A stretch of DNA of 32,039 bases from an uncultured Pelagibacteraceae bacterium (lineage in GTDB: Bacteria; Pseudomonadota; Alphaproteobacteria; Pelagibacterales; Pelagibacteraceae): positions 1 through 32,039 of the forward strand of contig CACJZM010000010.1 of assembly GCA_902597895.1 (NCBI GenBank), read 5' to 3'. This document shows, one piece after another, positions 19,401 through 29,262 of the stretch. Both the position numbers and the translations under genes were made by a program. Position 1 is the first letter of the stretch. The number at the start of each line of letters is the position of its first letter. The notes beneath the pieces were generated by a model. The model saw only the letters and a list, made by a program, of their open reading frames with translations, had not been told where the DNA came from and did no database searches.

Positions 19401-20600
19401 GTCTATAAGGTACCTTACGGTTCAAAATTATTTTTTCAAAATGGAGATAAAGTTAAAAAAAATACAAAAATATGTGAATGGGATCCATACACAACACCTG
19501 TTATTGCAGAAAAAAGTGGTATAGCTAATTATGTTGATTTAATTGATGGTGTATCTATTGCAGAAACTTTAGATGATGCTACAGGTATATCTACTAAAGC
19601 AGTCATTGATTGGAAAACTCAATCAAAAAATACAGATCTAAAACCAATAATTACCCTTAGAGATGAAAAAGGTAATGTTATTAAAAAAGCTGATGATAAT
19701 GAAGCAAGGTATTATTTAGTTCCAGATTCAATTCTATCTGTAAAAGATGGACAAAAAATATTTGCTGGGGATGTAATTGCAAGACTACCAAAAGAAACAT
19801 CAAAGACTAAAGATATAACAGGTGGATTACCAAGAGTAGCAGAACTTTTTGAAGCAAGGAAAGCAAAAGACAGCGCTATTATCGCAGAAAATGACGGTAA
19901 AGTAATTTTTGGAAAAGAAGTTCGAGGTAAACAAAGAATATCTATATTAGCGGATAATGGTGAAAGTTCTAATTATTTAATTCCTAAAGGTAAGCATATA
20001 AATTTTAATCAAGGCGAGTCTATTCAAAAAGGAGAATATTTGCTAGACGGTCAACCACTTCCTCATGATATATTAAGAATTTTAGGAATAAAAGAATTAA
20101 CGGAGTATTTTGTTAACCAAGTTCAAGAAGTTTATAGACTTCAAGGAGTTATTATAAATGATAAACATATTGAAACAATTTTAAGGCAAATGCTAAAAAA
20201 AATTGAAGTTAAAGAGTCGGGAGATTCAGGATTATTGCCTGGTGAAATTATTGATAGAATAAAATTTGAGAATTTAAACGAAAAACTTAAATTAGAGAAA
20301 AAAATTCCAGCTAAGGGTGAAAGAGTTTTAATGGGTATAACAAAGGCTTCTTTACAAACTGAGTCATTTATTTCAGCTGCTTCATTTCAAGAAACTACTA
20401 GAGTGTTAACTGATGCTGCTATTAGAGGTAAAGTTGATAAACTAGCTGGATTAAAAGAGAATGTTATTGTCGGTCGATTAGTACCAGCGGGAACAGGCAC
20501 AATTAAAAATTCTTGGAACAAAAAAGCTATATCAGACGATCAAAAGTTTCTATCTGATCAAGAAAGTAAAGAGCCTCCAGAAGATCAAGTAAATCAATAA
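16428..20600 (+). CDS. rpoC: RNA polymerase beta' subunit
   Basis: Catalytic beta' subunit, 1390 residues. The magnesium motif [12 protein letters not shown] is at 462-473 with Asp 464, 466 and 468. The N-terminal zinc site is complete (C73, C75, C88, C91 in [20 protein letters not shown]). The trigger loop region ([14 protein letters not shown]) is normal. The second zinc site is not: C812, C887 and C894 are present, but the fourth ligand position is S897 ([10 protein letters not shown] where CxxC is expected), and an extra C810 forms a CDC pair. It follows rpoB by two bases. A 152-base gap to rpsL follows. Confidence 0.98.
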   Translation: MKKEITDIFKSSEISDSQNFNSIKITLASPEKIKSWTYGEIKKPETINYRTFRPEKDGLFCARIFGPIKDYECLCGKYKRMKFRGIICEKCGVEITKSNVRRERMGHINLATPVAHIWFLKSLPSRISLAIDMKLKEVERVLYFENFIVIEPGLTNLKKNQLLTEEELIKYQDEYGEEAFTAGIGAEAILEILKSINLSEEREKLVKTIKETKSKVAEERSIKRLKLIESFIETGNKPEWMILTVIPVIPPELRPLVPLDGGRFATSDLNDLYRRVINRNNRLKRLIDLKAPDIIVRNEKRMLQESVDALFDNGRRGRVITGTGKRPLKSLAEMLKGKQGRFRQNLLGKRVDYSGRSVIVVGPDLKLHECGLPKKMALELFKPFLYARLNKLGLASTIKQAKKLVEKEREEVWDALELIVREHPVILNRAPTLHRLGVQAFEPKLIEGDAIELHPLTCAAFNADFDGDQMAVHIPLSLEAQLEARVLMMSTNNILSPSNGKPIIVPSQDMILGIYYLSQPPHQEKRVEGYFVNNSEIEHALEEGQIKVHSRIVSRFETVDEKGNKKIEKYISTAGRFLLSNLLPKNFNNKFSLIDRLLPKKVVSEVIDHVFRYCGQKSTVIFCDKLKDLGFKHAFKAGISFGKDDLVIPENKQQLIDETKKLITDYENQYSEGLITRGEKYNKVVDAWSKCTDRVASEMMKRISATEVTDKGLKINSVFMMADSGARGSAAQMKQLAGMRGLIAKPSGEIIESPITSNFKEGLTALEYFNSTHGARKGLADTALKTANSGYLTRRLCDVAQDLTITKKECDCGKAAGSISLSEIIEGGNVIVSLSERALGRVVADDVKNPITGELIIKKQEMIDESICEKIDAAGVKSVKVYSVITCGSKEGVCAMSYGRDLSRGKMVHVGEAIGMISAQSIGEPGTQLTMRTFHVGGTASIKQDSQVVTKSEGTLKVINTNLLEDSKKNLVVMGRNTQLSIEDENGLQTAVYKVPYGSKLFFQNGDKVKKNTKICEWDPYTTPVIAEKSGIANYVDLIDGVSIAETLDDATGISTKAVIDWKTQSKNTDLKPIITLRDEKGNVIKKADDNEARYYLVPDSILSVKDGQKIFAGDVIARLPKETSKTKDITGGLPRVAELFEARKAKDSAIIAENDGKVIFGKEVRGKQRISILADNGESSNYLIPKGKHINFNQGESIQKGEYLLDGQPLPHDILRILGIKELTEYFVNQVQEVYRLQGVIINDKHIETILRQMLKKIEVKESGDSGLLPGEIIDRIKFENLNEKLKLEKKIPAKGERVLMGITKASLQTESFISAASFQETTRVLTDAAIRGKVDKLAGLKENVIVGRLVPAGTGTIKNSWNKKAISDDQKFLSDQESKEPPEDQVNQ

Positions 20601-20629
20601 AAATAGGCTGTTTTTCTTACTGTTTTAAA

Positions 20630-20657
20630 TTGACAAAAGAGATTTCTATAGTAATTT
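20630..20657 (+). promoter_or_regulatory. Candidate promoter before rpsL
   Basis: A consensus TTGACA (20630-20635) is followed after 16 bases by TAATTT (20652-20657), a modest -10. Transcription would start near 20664, leaving a leader of about 90 bases with two hairpins before rpsL. The sequence from rpoC may also read through, as no terminator is seen. Confidence 0.35.
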
Positions 20658-20680
20658 GTCGATAATTTTTGGTTGGAATG

Positions 20681-20696
20681 TAGCGCATTAGCGCTA
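20681..20696 (+). promoter_or_regulatory. Leader hairpin 1 upstream of rpsL
   Basis: TAGCGC (20681-20686) pairs perfectly with GCGCTA (20691-20696) around the loop ATTA. AGCG and CGCT recur nearby (CGCT at 20699-20702), so an alternative pairing exists. It is GC-rich in an AT-rich setting, which suggests selection. There is no T tract, so it is not a terminator. A site for an autoregulating ribosomal protein such as S12 or S7 is possible. Confidence 0.45.
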
Positions 20697-20707
20697 AACG
20701 CTGCCAT

Positions 20708-20727
20708 AAATAACCTGTCAGTTATTT
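20708..20727 (+). promoter_or_regulatory. Leader hairpin 2 upstream of rpsL
   Basis: AAATAAC (20708-20714) pairs with GTTATTT (20721-20727) around CTGTCA. It ends 25 bases before the rpsL ATG. The stretch from there to the start codon is nearly all A and T with no ribosome-binding site, so initiation probably relies on an unstructured leader. Stem strength is low; function is unproven. Confidence 0.35.
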
Positions 20728-20752
20728 TCATCAAAAATAAAAATATAAAATT

Positions 20753-21124
20753 ATGCCAACGATAAACCAGTTGTTAAGAAAAAAAAGAATTAAACCACTA
20801 GCAAGAAATAAAGTTCCTGCTTTGGAAAAACAACCCTTAAAAAGAGGAGTATGTGTAAAAGTTTATACGACCACTCCTAAAAAACCAAACTCAGCTTTAA
20901 GGAAAGTTGCAAGAGTAAGGTTGTCTAATGGATTCGAAGTTACAGCATATATACCTGGAGAAGGTCACAATCTACAAGAACACTCAGTTGTTTTAATTAG
21001 AGGCGGAAGAGTTAAGGATTTACCTGGAGTTAGATATCATATTTTAAGAGGTAATCTTGATACACAAGGTGTTGCAAACAGAAAAAAAAGAAGATCTTTG
21101 TACGGAACAAAAAAAGGTAAATAA
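20753..21124 (+). CDS. rpsL: 30S ribosomal protein S12
   Basis: S12 lies at the decoding centre and controls accuracy. The 123-residue protein is highly conserved, with [18 protein letters not shown] (K43 and K44 at the usual streptomycin-resistance positions are wild type) and [13 protein letters not shown] (K88, D89, P91; the Asp is often methylthiolated). First gene of the str group here, 5 bases before rpsG. Confidence 0.99.
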   Translation: MPTINQLLRKKRIKPLARNKVPALEKQPLKRGVCVKVYTTTPKKPNSALRKVARVRLSNGFEVTAYIPGEGHNLQEHSVVLIRGGRVKDLPGVRYHILRGNLDTQGVANRKKRRSLYGTKKGK

Positions 21125-21129
21125 TAATC

Positions 21130-21600
21130 ATGTCAAGAAAAAGAAAAGCTCCAAAAAAAATTCCCGTTATTGATCCTAAATATAAGTCAACAATAATTCC
21201 AAAATTAATTAATTCAATTATGTATGATGGAAAAAAAACAATAGCTGAAAAAATAGTTTATGATGCTATTGATAAAATTAAAACGAAGTCGAAAGAAGAA
21301 CCAATTAATATTTTTAATGAAGCAATAAATAATATAAGACCGACTGTTGAGGTAAGATCAAGAAGAGTAGGTGGAGCAACTTATCAAGTTCCAGTTGAAG
21401 TTAAGAATAAAAGATCTCAAGCTTTAGCTTTGAGATGGTTAATTGACGCTTCAAGAAAAAGAAAAGATAAAAATATGTCAGATAAGATTTTTAATGAAAT
21501 ATTTGATGCATATCAAAACAGAGGATCAGCAATTAAAAAAAAGGAAGATACACATAAAATGGCAGAGTCGAATAAAGCTTTTGCACATTTTAGATGGTAA
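21130..21600 (+). CDS. rpsG: 30S ribosomal protein S7
   Basis: S7 nucleates assembly of the small-subunit head and touches E-site tRNA. The 156-residue protein has normal length and the signature region NNIRPTVEVRSRRVGGATYQ (residues about 67-86), plus the C-terminal HKMAESNKAFAHFRW. It follows rpsL by five bases and precedes fusA by six, with no room for the longer S12-S7 spacer used for S7 autoregulation in E. coli. Confidence 0.99.
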   Translation: MSRKRKAPKKIPVIDPKYKSTIIPKLINSIMYDGKKTIAEKIVYDAIDKIKTKSKEEPINIFNEAINNIRPTVEVRSRRVGGATYQVPVEVKNKRSQALALRWLIDASRKRKDKNMSDKIFNEIFDAYQNRGSAIKKKEDTHKMAESNKAFAHFRW

Positions 21601-21606
21601 AATTTT

Positions 21607-23685
21607 ATGTCAAGAACGCATACATTAGACAAATATAGAAATATAGGCATCATGGCTCATATTGATGCTGGCAAAACCACAACTACTGAAAGAATTTTGT
21701 ATTACACAGGAAAGAGCCACAAAATTGGAGAAGTTCACGATGGAGCAGCAACAATGGATTGGATGGAGCAAGAACAAGAAAGAGGAATAACAATAACTTC
21801 TGCAGCAACAACTTGTTTTTGGAATGATCACAGGATTAATATTATAGATACACCAGGACATGTTGATTTTACAATTGAAGTTGAAAGATCTCTTAAAGTT
21901 CTAGATGGTGCTGTTGCGGTATTTGATGGAGTTGCAGGTGTTGAGCCCCAATCTGAAACTGTATGGAGACAGGCTGACAAATATAAAGTTCCTAGAATTT
22001 GTTTTATAAATAAATTGGATAGAACTGGTGCTGATTTTTTTAGATGTGTTGAAATGATAAAAGATAGGCTTGGGGCGAAACCCTTAGTCTTACAAGTCCC
22101 AATTGGTATTGAAGCTTCGTTAACAGGTATTGTAGACCTAGTTAAAATGAAAGCAATAGTTTGGAAAAATGAGGATTTAGGAGCAGCTTGGGAAGAAAAA
22201 GAAATACCTGAAGATTTACAAGAAATTTCAAAAAAATATAGAACAGAATTAGTCGAAACTGCTGTTGAGCAAGATGAAAAATTAATGGAAAGCTACTTAA
22301 ATGGTGATGAAATTAAAGGCGAAGATTTGATAAGGTGTATACGTAAAGGTTGTTTAAATTTTAGCTTTGTTCCTATAACCACTGGATCAGCATTCAAAAA
22401 TAAAGGTGTTCAACCACTTTTAGATGCAGTTATAAACTATTTACCTAGCCCTGTGGATATTGGATCAATCAAAGGTACAAAACCAGGTACTGAGGACGAG
22501 ATGGAGATGAAATTTGACGATAAAGCGCCATTTTCAGCTTTAGCATTTAAAGTTGCAAATGATCCATTTGTTGGATCACTTACCTTTATAAGGATTTATT
22601 CTGGAACAATAAAATCTGGTACAGGTGTTTATAACTCATCAAAAGAGAAAGAAGAAAGAGTTGGAAGAATGCTCTTGATGCATGCAAATTCTAGAGAAGA
22701 TATTAAAGAAGCTAATGCTGGAGATATAGTAGCACTAGCTGGTTTGAAATATACAATTACTGGTCATACGCTGGCGAATGAGGAAAACCCTGTATTGTTA
22801 GAACCTATGGAATTTCCTGATCCTGTAATAGAGATTGCAGTTGAACCAAAAACAAAAGCTGACCAAGAAAAAATGGGAGAAGCTTTAGGCCGTTTAGCTA
22901 AGGAAGATCCATCCTTTAGAGTTACATCTGATGAAGAATCCGGTCAAACAATAATCAAAGGTATGGGTGAATTACATTTAGATATTATTGTAGATAGAAT
23001 GAAAAGAGAATTTAAAGTTGAAGCAAATGTTGGTGCGCCTCAAGTAGCCTATAGAGAGACACTTCAAAATCCTACAGAGTTTGATTACACTCATAAAAAA
23101 CAAAGTGGTGGTGCAGGACAATTTGCTAGAGTTAAATTGTTGGTCGAACCACTTGAGCCAGGCAAAGGTAGAGAAATAGAAAGCAAAATTAAAGGTGGTG
23201 CGATCCCAAAAGAATTTATTCCTGGAGTAGAAAAAGGAGTAGAAACAGTTGCAGATGGAGGAATTTTAGCTGGTTTTCCAATGATTGATTATAAAGTTAC
23301 AATATTAGATGGCTTACACCACGATGTAGACTCAAGTGTTTTAGCATTTGAATTAGCTGCACGTGCATGTTTTAAAGAAGCATGTACCAGAGGTACACTT
23401 AAATTACTTGAACCTGTAATGAGAGTTGAAGTAGTGACTCCAGAAGATTATATGGGGGACGTAATTGGAGACCTAAATAGTAGAAGAGGTCAAATTAATA
23501 CACAAGAAACCAGAGGAAATGCTACCGTTATAACAGCAATGGTTCCATTGGCCAATATGTTTGGTTATATAAATAGCCTAAGGTCAATGTCTCAAGGAAG
23601 AGCCCAATATTCGATGTTTTTTGATCATTATTCGAAAGTACCACAAAATGTTCAAGACGATGTAACTAAAAAGATTGCAGGATAA
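21607..23685 (+). CDS. fusA: Elongation factor G
   Basis: EF-G drives translocation with GTP. The 692-residue protein has the usual GTPase motifs: AHIDAGKT at 17-24, DTPGH at 81-85 and NKLDRTGAD from 135. Domains II to V follow, including the domain IV tip region [14 protein letters not shown]. The stop is followed after one base by rpsJ rather than by tuf, the more usual neighbour in proteobacteria. Confidence 0.99.
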   Translation: MSRTHTLDKYRNIGIMAHIDAGKTTTTERILYYTGKSHKIGEVHDGAATMDWMEQEQERGITITSAATTCFWNDHRINIIDTPGHVDFTIEVERSLKVLDGAVAVFDGVAGVEPQSETVWRQADKYKVPRICFINKLDRTGADFFRCVEMIKDRLGAKPLVLQVPIGIEASLTGIVDLVKMKAIVWKNEDLGAAWEEKEIPEDLQEISKKYRTELVETAVEQDEKLMESYLNGDEIKGEDLIRCIRKGCLNFSFVPITTGSAFKNKGVQPLLDAVINYLPSPVDIGSIKGTKPGTEDEMEMKFDDKAPFSALAFKVANDPFVGSLTFIRIYSGTIKSGTGVYNSSKEKEERVGRMLLMHANSREDIKEANAGDIVALAGLKYTITGHTLANEENPVLLEPMEFPDPVIEIAVEPKTKADQEKMGEALGRLAKEDPSFRVTSDEESGQTIIKGMGELHLDIIVDRMKREFKVEANVGAPQVAYRETLQNPTEFDYTHKKQSGGAGQFARVKLLVEPLEPGKGREIESKIKGGAIPKEFIPGVEKGVETVADGGILAGFPMIDYKVTILDGLHHDVDSSVLAFELAARACFKEACTRGTLKLLEPVMRVEVVTPEDYMGDVIGDLNSRRGQINTQETRGNATVITAMVPLANMFGYINSLRSMSQGRAQYSMFFDHYSKVPQNVQDDVTKKIAG

Positions 23686-23686
23686 A

Positions 23687-23995
23687 ATGGAAAAACAAAA
23701 TATTAGAATAAAGTTAAGAGCTTATGATAATAAGATTTTGGACCAATCCACTGAAGAGATAGTTAATACAGTAAAAAGAACAGGTGCTAATATAAAAGGA
23801 CCAATACCTCTACCAACCAAAATTGAAAGATATACAGTACTTAGATCACCTCATATAGATAAAAAAAGTAGAGAGCAATTTGAAACAAGAACGCATAAAA
23901 GACTTATAGATATTATAGAACCAACACCACAAACTGTAGAAGCATTAATGAAATTAGATTTAGCTTCAGGTGTAGATGTGGAGATAAAAATATAA
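23687..23995 (+). CDS. rpsJ: 30S ribosomal protein S10
   Basis: S10 (NusE) is part of the small-subunit head and of transcription antitermination complexes. With the ATG at 23687 the protein has 102 residues and begins [14 protein letters not shown], exactly the family start; an upstream TTG at 23675 would overlap fusA and is rejected. The signature [26 protein letters not shown] is split over residues 43-67. One base separates it from fusA, so no S10 leader exists for L4 autoregulation. Confidence 0.98.
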   Translation: MEKQNIRIKLRAYDNKILDQSTEEIVNTVKRTGANIKGPIPLPTKIERYTVLRSPHIDKKSREQFETRTHKRLIDIIEPTPQTVEALMKLDLASGVDVEIKI

Positions 23996-23997
23996 AA

Positions 23998-24708
23998 ATG
24001 ACAGATATAGCTTTGATAGGAAGAAAGATAGGTATGACAAGAGAGTTTTTTAAATCAGGTCAATCTGTACCTGTAACTGTTGTTAAAATGCAAAAAGGTA
24101 GAGTAATACAAATTATCAGTAAGGATAAAAATGGTTATAATGCAGTTCAAATAGGATTTGGTAAAATTAAAAATTCAAAACTTACCAAATCAATGAAAGG
24201 TTTCTTCGCAAAAAGAAATACTGAGCCAAAAAAAAAATTAAAAGAATTTAGAGTGAAAAATCTTGAGAGCTTTAAAGAGGGCAATGAAATAGGCCTTGAA
24301 ATATTTAAAGATATTAAGTTTGTAGATATTAAATCAAAAACAATAGGTAAAGGATTTGCTGGAGCAATGAAACGTCACAATTTTAGTGGTTTAAGAGCAT
24401 CTCATGGTGTTTCAATTTCTCACCGTGCTCACGGATCAACAGGACAAAATCAGGACCCCGGAAAAGTATTTAAGAATAAAAAAATGGCTGGTCATATGGG
24501 TGATAAATTAAGAACAATTCAAAATATTGAAATTATTAAATCTGATGAGGAAAATGATCTCTTGTACTTAAAAGGATCAATACCAGGATCAAAAAACTCA
24601 GAAGTTTTAGTAAAAAAATCAGTAAAAAATATTACAAAATTAACTATTAAAGAAAAAATTGAACAATTCGAAAAACAAAAAAAAATCCCAGATAAAAAGA
24701 AAAAATAA
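23998..24708 (+). CDS. rplC: 50S ribosomal protein L3
   Basis: L3 binds 23S rRNA near the peptidyl transferase centre. The Gln in [15 protein letters not shown] is the usual methylation site of PrmB. At 236 residues it is longer than the common length of about 210, because of a lysine-rich C-terminal tail after about residue 212 that ends in DKKKK. It starts two bases after rpsJ and shares one base with rplD (TAATG). Confidence 0.98.
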   Translation: MTDIALIGRKIGMTREFFKSGQSVPVTVVKMQKGRVIQIISKDKNGYNAVQIGFGKIKNSKLTKSMKGFFAKRNTEPKKKLKEFRVKNLESFKEGNEIGLEIFKDIKFVDIKSKTIGKGFAGAMKRHNFSGLRASHGVSISHRAHGSTGQNQDPGKVFKNKKMAGHMGDKLRTIQNIEIIKSDEENDLLYLKGSIPGSKNSEVLVKKSVKNITKLTIKEKIEQFEKQKKIPDKKKK

Positions 24709-25331
24709 TGAAAATAGATAAATACAACATAGATGGTAATAAAGAAAGTATTGAAGTTTTAGATAAGTTGTTTTCAGCTAAAATTAACAAGCAACTTGTT
24801 AGTAATGTTATTTATAAGGCTAATTCAAATTACAAAGGTAGAAAAGCAAAAACTAAGCAAAAAAATGAAATCGTAGGATCAACTTCAAAGATTTATGCCC
24901 AAAAAGGTACTGGAAATGCTAGACACGCCAGCAGAAAAGCACCTATCTTTGTTGGAGGAGGAATTGCTCATGGACCAAAAGGGGAGTCAAACTATAAAAA
25001 AAGAAAAATTAATAAAAGTGAGAAAAAAAATAGTATTTCCTCTTTGATAACTGAAAAAAATAAAATGAAATCACTAATTATTTTAAATGACTTTGTTAAA
25101 TATATTAAAAAAACTAAAGAAATGAACAATTTTTTGGTGAAGTTCGATGCAAAAAATTCTTTATTAATCCTTGATAAAAATTCAAAAGAAAAAATATTTA
25201 AATCAATTAAAAATATTCCAAATGTTAAAGCAACTGATGTTAACCATTTTAATGCCTTTGACATTGTTAAATATAAAAAACTTATAATTACAGAAACTGC
25301 TGTTAAAGAAATCGAAAAGAGATACTCATGA
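24708..25331 (+). CDS. rplD: 50S ribosomal protein L4
   Basis: L4 lines the nascent-peptide tunnel. The 207-residue protein has the extended-loop region KGTGNARHASRKAPIFVGGG (65-84), with the tunnel-facing GTGNARH. In E. coli L4 represses the S10 operon through the rpsJ leader, which is absent here. The end overlaps rplW by four bases (ATGA). Confidence 0.97.
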   Translation: MKIDKYNIDGNKESIEVLDKLFSAKINKQLVSNVIYKANSNYKGRKAKTKQKNEIVGSTSKIYAQKGTGNARHASRKAPIFVGGGIAHGPKGESNYKKRKINKSEKKNSISSLITEKNKMKSLIILNDFVKYIKKTKEMNNFLVKFDAKNSLLILDKNSKEKIFKSIKNIPNVKATDVNHFNAFDIVKYKKLIITETAVKEIEKRYS

Positions 25332-25624
25332 TAAATAAAATACATTTATATGATAAAATTATTTCTCCAGTAATTACTGAAAAATCGACAAACTTGTCTG
25401 AGCAAAATAAGATAGTTTTTAAAATTAATAGAAATGCTAATAAAAAAAACGTGAAAAAAAGTATAGAAAAGATATTTAAAGTAAATGTAATTAAAGTTAA
25501 CATAATAAATAAAAAAACTAGAACAAAATTAACTAGAGGACGTAAAGTTAAAGTTGTAGGTTATAAAAAAGCTATAATTACATTAAAAAAAGGTCAAAGC
25601 ATTGACCTATCAACAGGAGTATAA
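25328..25624 (+). CDS. rplW: 50S ribosomal protein L23
   Basis: L23 sits at the tunnel exit and is a docking site for trigger factor and SRP. The 98-residue protein starts with IHLYDKIISPVITEKST, the family hallmark being SPVITEKS. Residues ARGRK-like TRGRKVKVVGYKKAIITL near the end match the family. It overlaps rplD by four bases. Confidence 0.96.
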   Translation: MINKIHLYDKIISPVITEKSTNLSEQNKIVFKINRNANKKNVKKSIEKIFKVNVIKVNIINKKTRTKLTRGRKVKVVGYKKAIITLKKGQSIDLSTGV

Positions 25625-25625
25625 A

Positions 25626-26459
25626 GTGGGACTAAAGACTTTTAAACCATACACAAAATCAACTAGAGGGACCATTCTAATTGATAAAACTGGTATTTGG
25701 AAGGGCAAACCATTTAAACCACTTACATCGGTAAACAATTCTTCAAAAGGTAGAAATAACCTCGGTCGAATTACATCTAGAAATCATGGCGGAGGTCACA
25801 AACAGAAGTATAGAAAGATTGATTTTTATAGAAGAAAATTTAATGCCATAGGTGAAGTTGAGAGAATAGAATATGACCCAAACAGAACTTGTTATATAAT
25901 GTTAGTAAAATTTGAAGATGGCGAAAAATTTTATTACCTTGCACCGCAAGATGTCAAAAAAGGTGACAAAATTCAAAATGGATCAAATTCAGAGATAAAA
26001 ATTGGTAATTGTCTACCTTTGCAAGATATTCCAGTAGGTATAAGTATCCATAATGTTGAAATACAGCCTGGTGCTGGAGGAAAAATAGCACGATCTGCAG
26101 GCACGTCTGTATCAATATCTGGTGTCGACGGTAATTACTCATTAATAAAAATGGCATCAGGAGAGGTTAGAAAAATAAATTCAAATTCAATGGCTACAAT
26201 TGGTGTTTTGTCAAATCCCGATCAAAAAAATATTAAAATAGGTAAAGCTGGAAGATCTAGATGGTTAGGTAGACGACCTCATACTAGAGGGGTTGTAAAA
26301 AACCCAGTTGATCACCCTCACGGAGGTGGAGAGGGTAAATCTGCTGGAGGAAGACATCCAGTTTCACCAACTGGCCAATCAGCTAAAGGATTAAAAACTA
26401 GAGATAACAAAAGAACTGATAGGTTTATTGTTCGAAGAAGAAGAAAGAAAAGGAATTAA
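25626..26459 (+). CDS. rplB: 50S ribosomal protein L2
   Basis: L2 is essential for subunit association and peptidyl transfer. The GTG at 25626 gives [14 protein letters not shown], aligning with the family start ALKTFNPTTP; an in-frame TTG at 25602 lies inside rplW and is rejected. The product has 277 residues. [11 protein letters not shown] and the functional His-bearing region [15 protein letters not shown] near the C terminus are present. It follows rplW by one base. Confidence 0.98.
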   Translation: MGLKTFKPYTKSTRGTILIDKTGIWKGKPFKPLTSVNNSSKGRNNLGRITSRNHGGGHKQKYRKIDFYRRKFNAIGEVERIEYDPNRTCYIMLVKFEDGEKFYYLAPQDVKKGDKIQNGSNSEIKIGNCLPLQDIPVGISIHNVEIQPGAGGKIARSAGTSVSISGVDGNYSLIKMASGEVRKINSNSMATIGVLSNPDQKNIKIGKAGRSRWLGRRPHTRGVVKNPVDHPHGGGEGKSAGGRHPVSPTGQSAKGLKTRDNKRTDRFIVRRRRKKRN

Positions 26460-26461
26460 TT

Positions 26462-26764
26462 ATGTCAAGATCAGTATGGAAAGGACCGTTTGTTGAAGAA
26501 AGCTTGATGAAAAAAGTTGATAAATTAAAAAATGAACCAAATAAAAAACCTATTAAAACATGGTCAAGAAAATCTACAATAATTCCAGATTTTATAGGTC
26601 TAAGTTTTTTAATTTACAATGGGAAAAAATTTATACCAATTACAGTTTCAGAAGATATGGTTGGACATAAACTAGGTGAATTTGCACCAACAAGACAATT
26701 TTTTGGTCATACACCTGCAGATAAAAAAGCAAAAGCTGAAGAAACTAAAACAGAGAAAAAATAA
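26462..26764 (+). CDS. rpsS: 30S ribosomal protein S19
   Basis: S19 binds 16S rRNA in the head with S13. The protein has 100 residues, slightly longer than the usual 92, owing to a lysine/glutamate tail ([12 protein letters not shown]). It begins [14 protein letters not shown], and the signature [14 protein letters not shown] is present. Two bases before and after separate it from rplB and rplV. Confidence 0.98.
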   Translation: MSRSVWKGPFVEESLMKKVDKLKNEPNKKPIKTWSRKSTIIPDFIGLSFLIYNGKKFIPITVSEDMVGHKLGEFAPTRQFFGHTPADKKAKAEETKTEKK

Positions 26765-26766
26765 AA

Positions 26767-27162
26767 ATGAGTAAAATTAAAAAAAAAGATATAGACACTA
26801 AAATTGTAAGATCAGTAAATAAAAATATTAGATCAAGCACAAGAAAACTTAAACCTCTCTTAAAATCAATTGTAGGAAAGAAAGTTGACATTGTTTTAAG
26901 AGACCTTACATTTTCAGATAAAAGAATATCTAATGATATAAGAAAAACAATATCTTCAGCCGTAGCTAATGCAGAGAATAATTTCCAATATGATATTGAC
27001 AAATTAATCGTAAAAGAAGCTTATTGTGGTAAGCAAATAGTTATGAAAAGATTCAGAGCAAGAGCAAAAGGTAGGGCTGCTCCGATTTTAAAACCATACT
27101 CTAATTTAACAATAATTTTATCAGAAAAAAAGAAAGTTGAAAATCATGGGACAAAAGGTTAA
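26767..27162 (+). CDS. rplV: 50S ribosomal protein L22
   Basis: L22 binds 23S rRNA and reaches into the exit tunnel by a beta hairpin. The 131-residue protein shows the tunnel-hairpin region [20 protein letters not shown] (about 96-115) and the C-terminal LTIILSE. Its last codons overlap the start of rpsC by 17 bases, so rplV and rpsC translation is probably coupled. Confidence 0.97.
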   Translation: MSKIKKKDIDTKIVRSVNKNIRSSTRKLKPLLKSIVGKKVDIVLRDLTFSDKRISNDIRKTISSAVANAENNFQYDIDKLIVKEAYCGKQIVMKRFRARAKGRAAPILKPYSNLTIILSEKKKVENHGTKG

Positions 27163-27805
27163 TCCGATAGGATTGAGATTAGGAGTAAATAGAGGTTGGG
27201 ACTCCGTTTGGTATGCACGTAAGAAAGAATTCGGGAATTACTTGATAGAAGATTTTAGAATTAGAGACCACATTAAAAAAAATGTAATAAACTCAGGTGT
27301 TTCAAAAGTGATGATTGAGAGAACTTCTAAAAAATGTTTCGTTACAATTTATACATCGAGACCAGGTTTTGTTATTGGTAAAAAAGGTAGTGATATTGAA
27401 AAAATTAAAGGAAGATTATCAAAATTAACAAAACATGAAGTTGTTTTGAATATAAAAGAAGTTAAAAAACCTGAAATTAACAGCTATTTAGTTGCAGAAA
27501 ATATTGCACAACAACTAGTTAAAAGAGTTTCTTACAGAAGAGCTATGAAAAGGGCAATGCAATCTGCATTAAGGCTTGGAGCAAAAGGAATAAAGGTTTC
27601 AGTAAGTGGTAGATTGGGAGGAAATGAGATAGCTAGGACTGAGTGGTTAAGGGATGGAAGTATACCATCTCATACGCTAAGAGCTGATATAGACTATGCT
27701 GAAGCTGAAGCATTAACTACCTATGGTATTATAGGTGTTAAAGTATGGATTTATAAAGGAGAAATATTTTCAAAGGAGTTTAGTCAAGAGACTAATAAAA
27801 AATAA
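27146..27805 (+). CDS. rpsC: 30S ribosomal protein S3
   Basis: S3 forms part of the mRNA entry channel. The ATG at 27146 yields [14 protein letters not shown], the family start, and 219 residues; the in-frame TTG at 27137 is rejected. A type II KH domain carries [13 protein letters not shown] (GxxG loop), and the C-terminal part has [13 protein letters not shown]. It overlaps rplV by 17 bases. Confidence 0.98.
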   Translation: MGQKVNPIGLRLGVNRGWDSVWYARKKEFGNYLIEDFRIRDHIKKNVINSGVSKVMIERTSKKCFVTIYTSRPGFVIGKKGSDIEKIKGRLSKLTKHEVVLNIKEVKKPEINSYLVAENIAQQLVKRVSYRRAMKRAMQSALRLGAKGIKVSVSGRLGGNEIARTEWLRDGSIPSHTLRADIDYAEAEALTTYGIIGVKVWIYKGEIFSKEFSQETNKK

Positions 27806-27807
27806 TT

Positions 27808-28215
27808 ATGCTACAACCTACTAGAACAAAATTTAGAAAAGCACATAAAGGTAGAATTCATGGTAAAGCATCAAGATGCAATTTAATGAATTACGGCTCT
27901 TATGGATTAAAAGCAATTCAACCTGATAGGGTAATTTCAAAGCAAATTGAAGCGGCCAGAGTAGCACTTACAAGACATATGAAAAGACAAGGAAAAGTAT
28001 GGACGAGAATGTTTCCAAATATCCCAGTTTCAAAAAAACCAACAGAAGTAAGAATGGGAAAAGGAAAAGGATCCCCAGAATTTTGGGCTTGTAGAGTAAA
28101 GCCTGGAAGAATTTTATTTGAAGTAGACGGAGTTTCTGAGCAAATAGCGAAGGAAGCTTTGTACAAGGCATCTGCAAAATTGCCTATCAAAACTAAATTT
28201 ATAAAGAGAGTTTAA
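27808..28215 (+). CDS. rplP: 50S ribosomal protein L16
   Basis: L16 sits near the A site and the peptidyl transferase centre. The 135-residue protein has [16 protein letters not shown] at the start and the conserved [20 protein letters not shown] (about 82-101). The Arg in GKGKGSPE's preceding segment (VRMGKG) corresponds to the region hydroxylated in E. coli. It is directly followed by rpmC with no gap. Confidence 0.98.
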   Translation: MLQPTRTKFRKAHKGRIHGKASRCNLMNYGSYGLKAIQPDRVISKQIEAARVALTRHMKRQGKVWTRMFPNIPVSKKPTEVRMGKGKGSPEFWACRVKPGRILFEVDGVSEQIAKEALYKASAKLPIKTKFIKRV

Positions 28216-28407
28216 GTGAAAAAAAAAGAAATTAAAAAACAATCAAAAGACGAACTAAATAAAAATATAGATAAGCTTAAGAAAGATTTATTTAATATGA
28301 GATTTCAAAAAATAAATGGTCAAATTAAAAGTACAGCGCAGGTGAGAGAAACTAAAAAAAGCTTAGCGAGACTCAAAACATATTTGGGAGAAAAAAATAA
28401 TGCCTAA
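28216..28407 (+). CDS. rpmC: 50S ribosomal protein L29
   Basis: L29 is a small helical protein near the tunnel exit beside L23. The 63-residue protein starts with GTG immediately after the rplP stop and has the helical signature LFNMRFQKINGQIKSTAQVRE (split around residues 26-46). It overlaps rpsQ by eight bases. Confidence 0.95.
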   Translation: MKKKEIKKQSKDELNKNIDKLKKDLFNMRFQKINGQIKSTAQVRETKKSLARLKTYLGEKNNA

Positions 28408-28636
28408 AAAAATGTTAAAAGGAACTGTTGTTAGTGATAAACCTAATAAAACCATAACAGTTGTTGTTGAAAGAAAATATCAACATCCTGTGCTTAAAAA
28501 AGTTATTAAAGCAAAAAAAAAATATAGTGTGCATGATAAAGACAATAAATTTAAAAATGGAGATAAAGTTACAATTGTTGAGTGTAAGCCATACTCAAAA
28601 TCAAAGAAATTTGAAGTTTTAGGAGATTCTAAATGA
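28400..28636 (+). CDS. rpsQ: 30S ribosomal protein S17
   Basis: S17 is a primary 16S rRNA binder with an OB fold. The 78-residue protein has [21 protein letters not shown] at 5-25 (in parts) and the conserved [20 protein letters not shown]. It overlaps rpmC by eight bases and rplN by four. Confidence 0.97.
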   Translation: MPKKMLKGTVVSDKPNKTITVVVERKYQHPVLKKVIKAKKKYSVHDKDNKFKNGDKVTIVECKPYSKSKKFEVLGDSK

Positions 28637-29001
28637 TACAAGTGCAAACCGAGCTTTTAGTTGCTGATAATACTGGTGCAAAAAGAATAGAGTGCATAAA
28701 AGTTCTTGGAGGTTCAAAACGTAGATATGCAAGTATTGGTGATACTATAGTTATAGCTGTAAAAGAAGCTATACCGAAAGGTAAAGTTAAAAAAGGCTCA
28801 GTTCATAAAGCTGTTGTTGTAAGAGTTAAAAAGGGGATTCATAGAAATGATGGATCAAAAGTAAGATTTGATAATAACGCTGCTGTATTAGTTGATGATA
28901 AAGGGGAACCAGTAGGCACTAGAATATTTGGTCCCGTCACAAGAGAGCTTAGAAGTAGAGGTCAAATGAAAATAATTTCATTAGCACCGGAGGTACTTTA
29001 A
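28633..29001 (+). CDS. rplN: 50S ribosomal protein L14
   Basis: L14 lies at the subunit interface and contacts 16S rRNA. The 122-residue protein has the family start [17 protein letters not shown] and the signature around [20 protein letters not shown]. It ends with [19 protein letters not shown]. Start overlaps rpsQ by four bases (ATGA). Confidence 0.99.
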   Translation: MIQVQTELLVADNTGAKRIECIKVLGGSKRRYASIGDTIVIAVKEAIPKGKVKKGSVHKAVVVRVKKGIHRNDGSKVRFDNNAAVLVDDKGEPVGTRIFGPVTRELRSRGQMKIISLAPEVL

Positions 29002-29262
29002 ATGATAAAAAAAGGGGTTAAGGTAAAAATATTAGCAGGTAAAGATAAAACAAAAGAGGGCGAAGTAATAGAAATTGATAGATCAAACAACCGAGCAAAA
29101 GTTAAAGAATTAAATATGATCAAAAAACACGTAAAGACAACAAAGGAAAAAAAAGGCGGCATAGTGTCTAAAGAAAATTTTATTCATATTTCAAACCTTG
29201 CTGTTTTTGATGAAAAAAAACAAACTAATAAAACCAAAGATAAGGAAGTCGTTAAAAAATGA
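29002..29262 (+). CDS. rplX: 50S ribosomal protein L24
   Basis: L24 is an early assembly initiator binding 23S rRNA through a KOW domain ([20 protein letters not shown] at the N terminus). The protein has 86 residues, with a lysine-rich tail. It directly follows rplN with no gap and overlaps rplE by four bases. Confidence 0.95.
   Translation: MIKKGVKVKILAGKDKTKEGEVIEIDRSNNRAKVKELNMIKKHVKTTKEKKGGIVSKENFIHISNLAVFDEKKQTNKTKDKEVVKK

Noticed and set aside
25602..25628. Early starts for rplB (TTG 25602), rpsJ (TTG 23675) and rpsC (TTG 27137)
   Set aside because: Each adds residues not found in the family, and a better start that matches the conserved N terminus lies just downstream.
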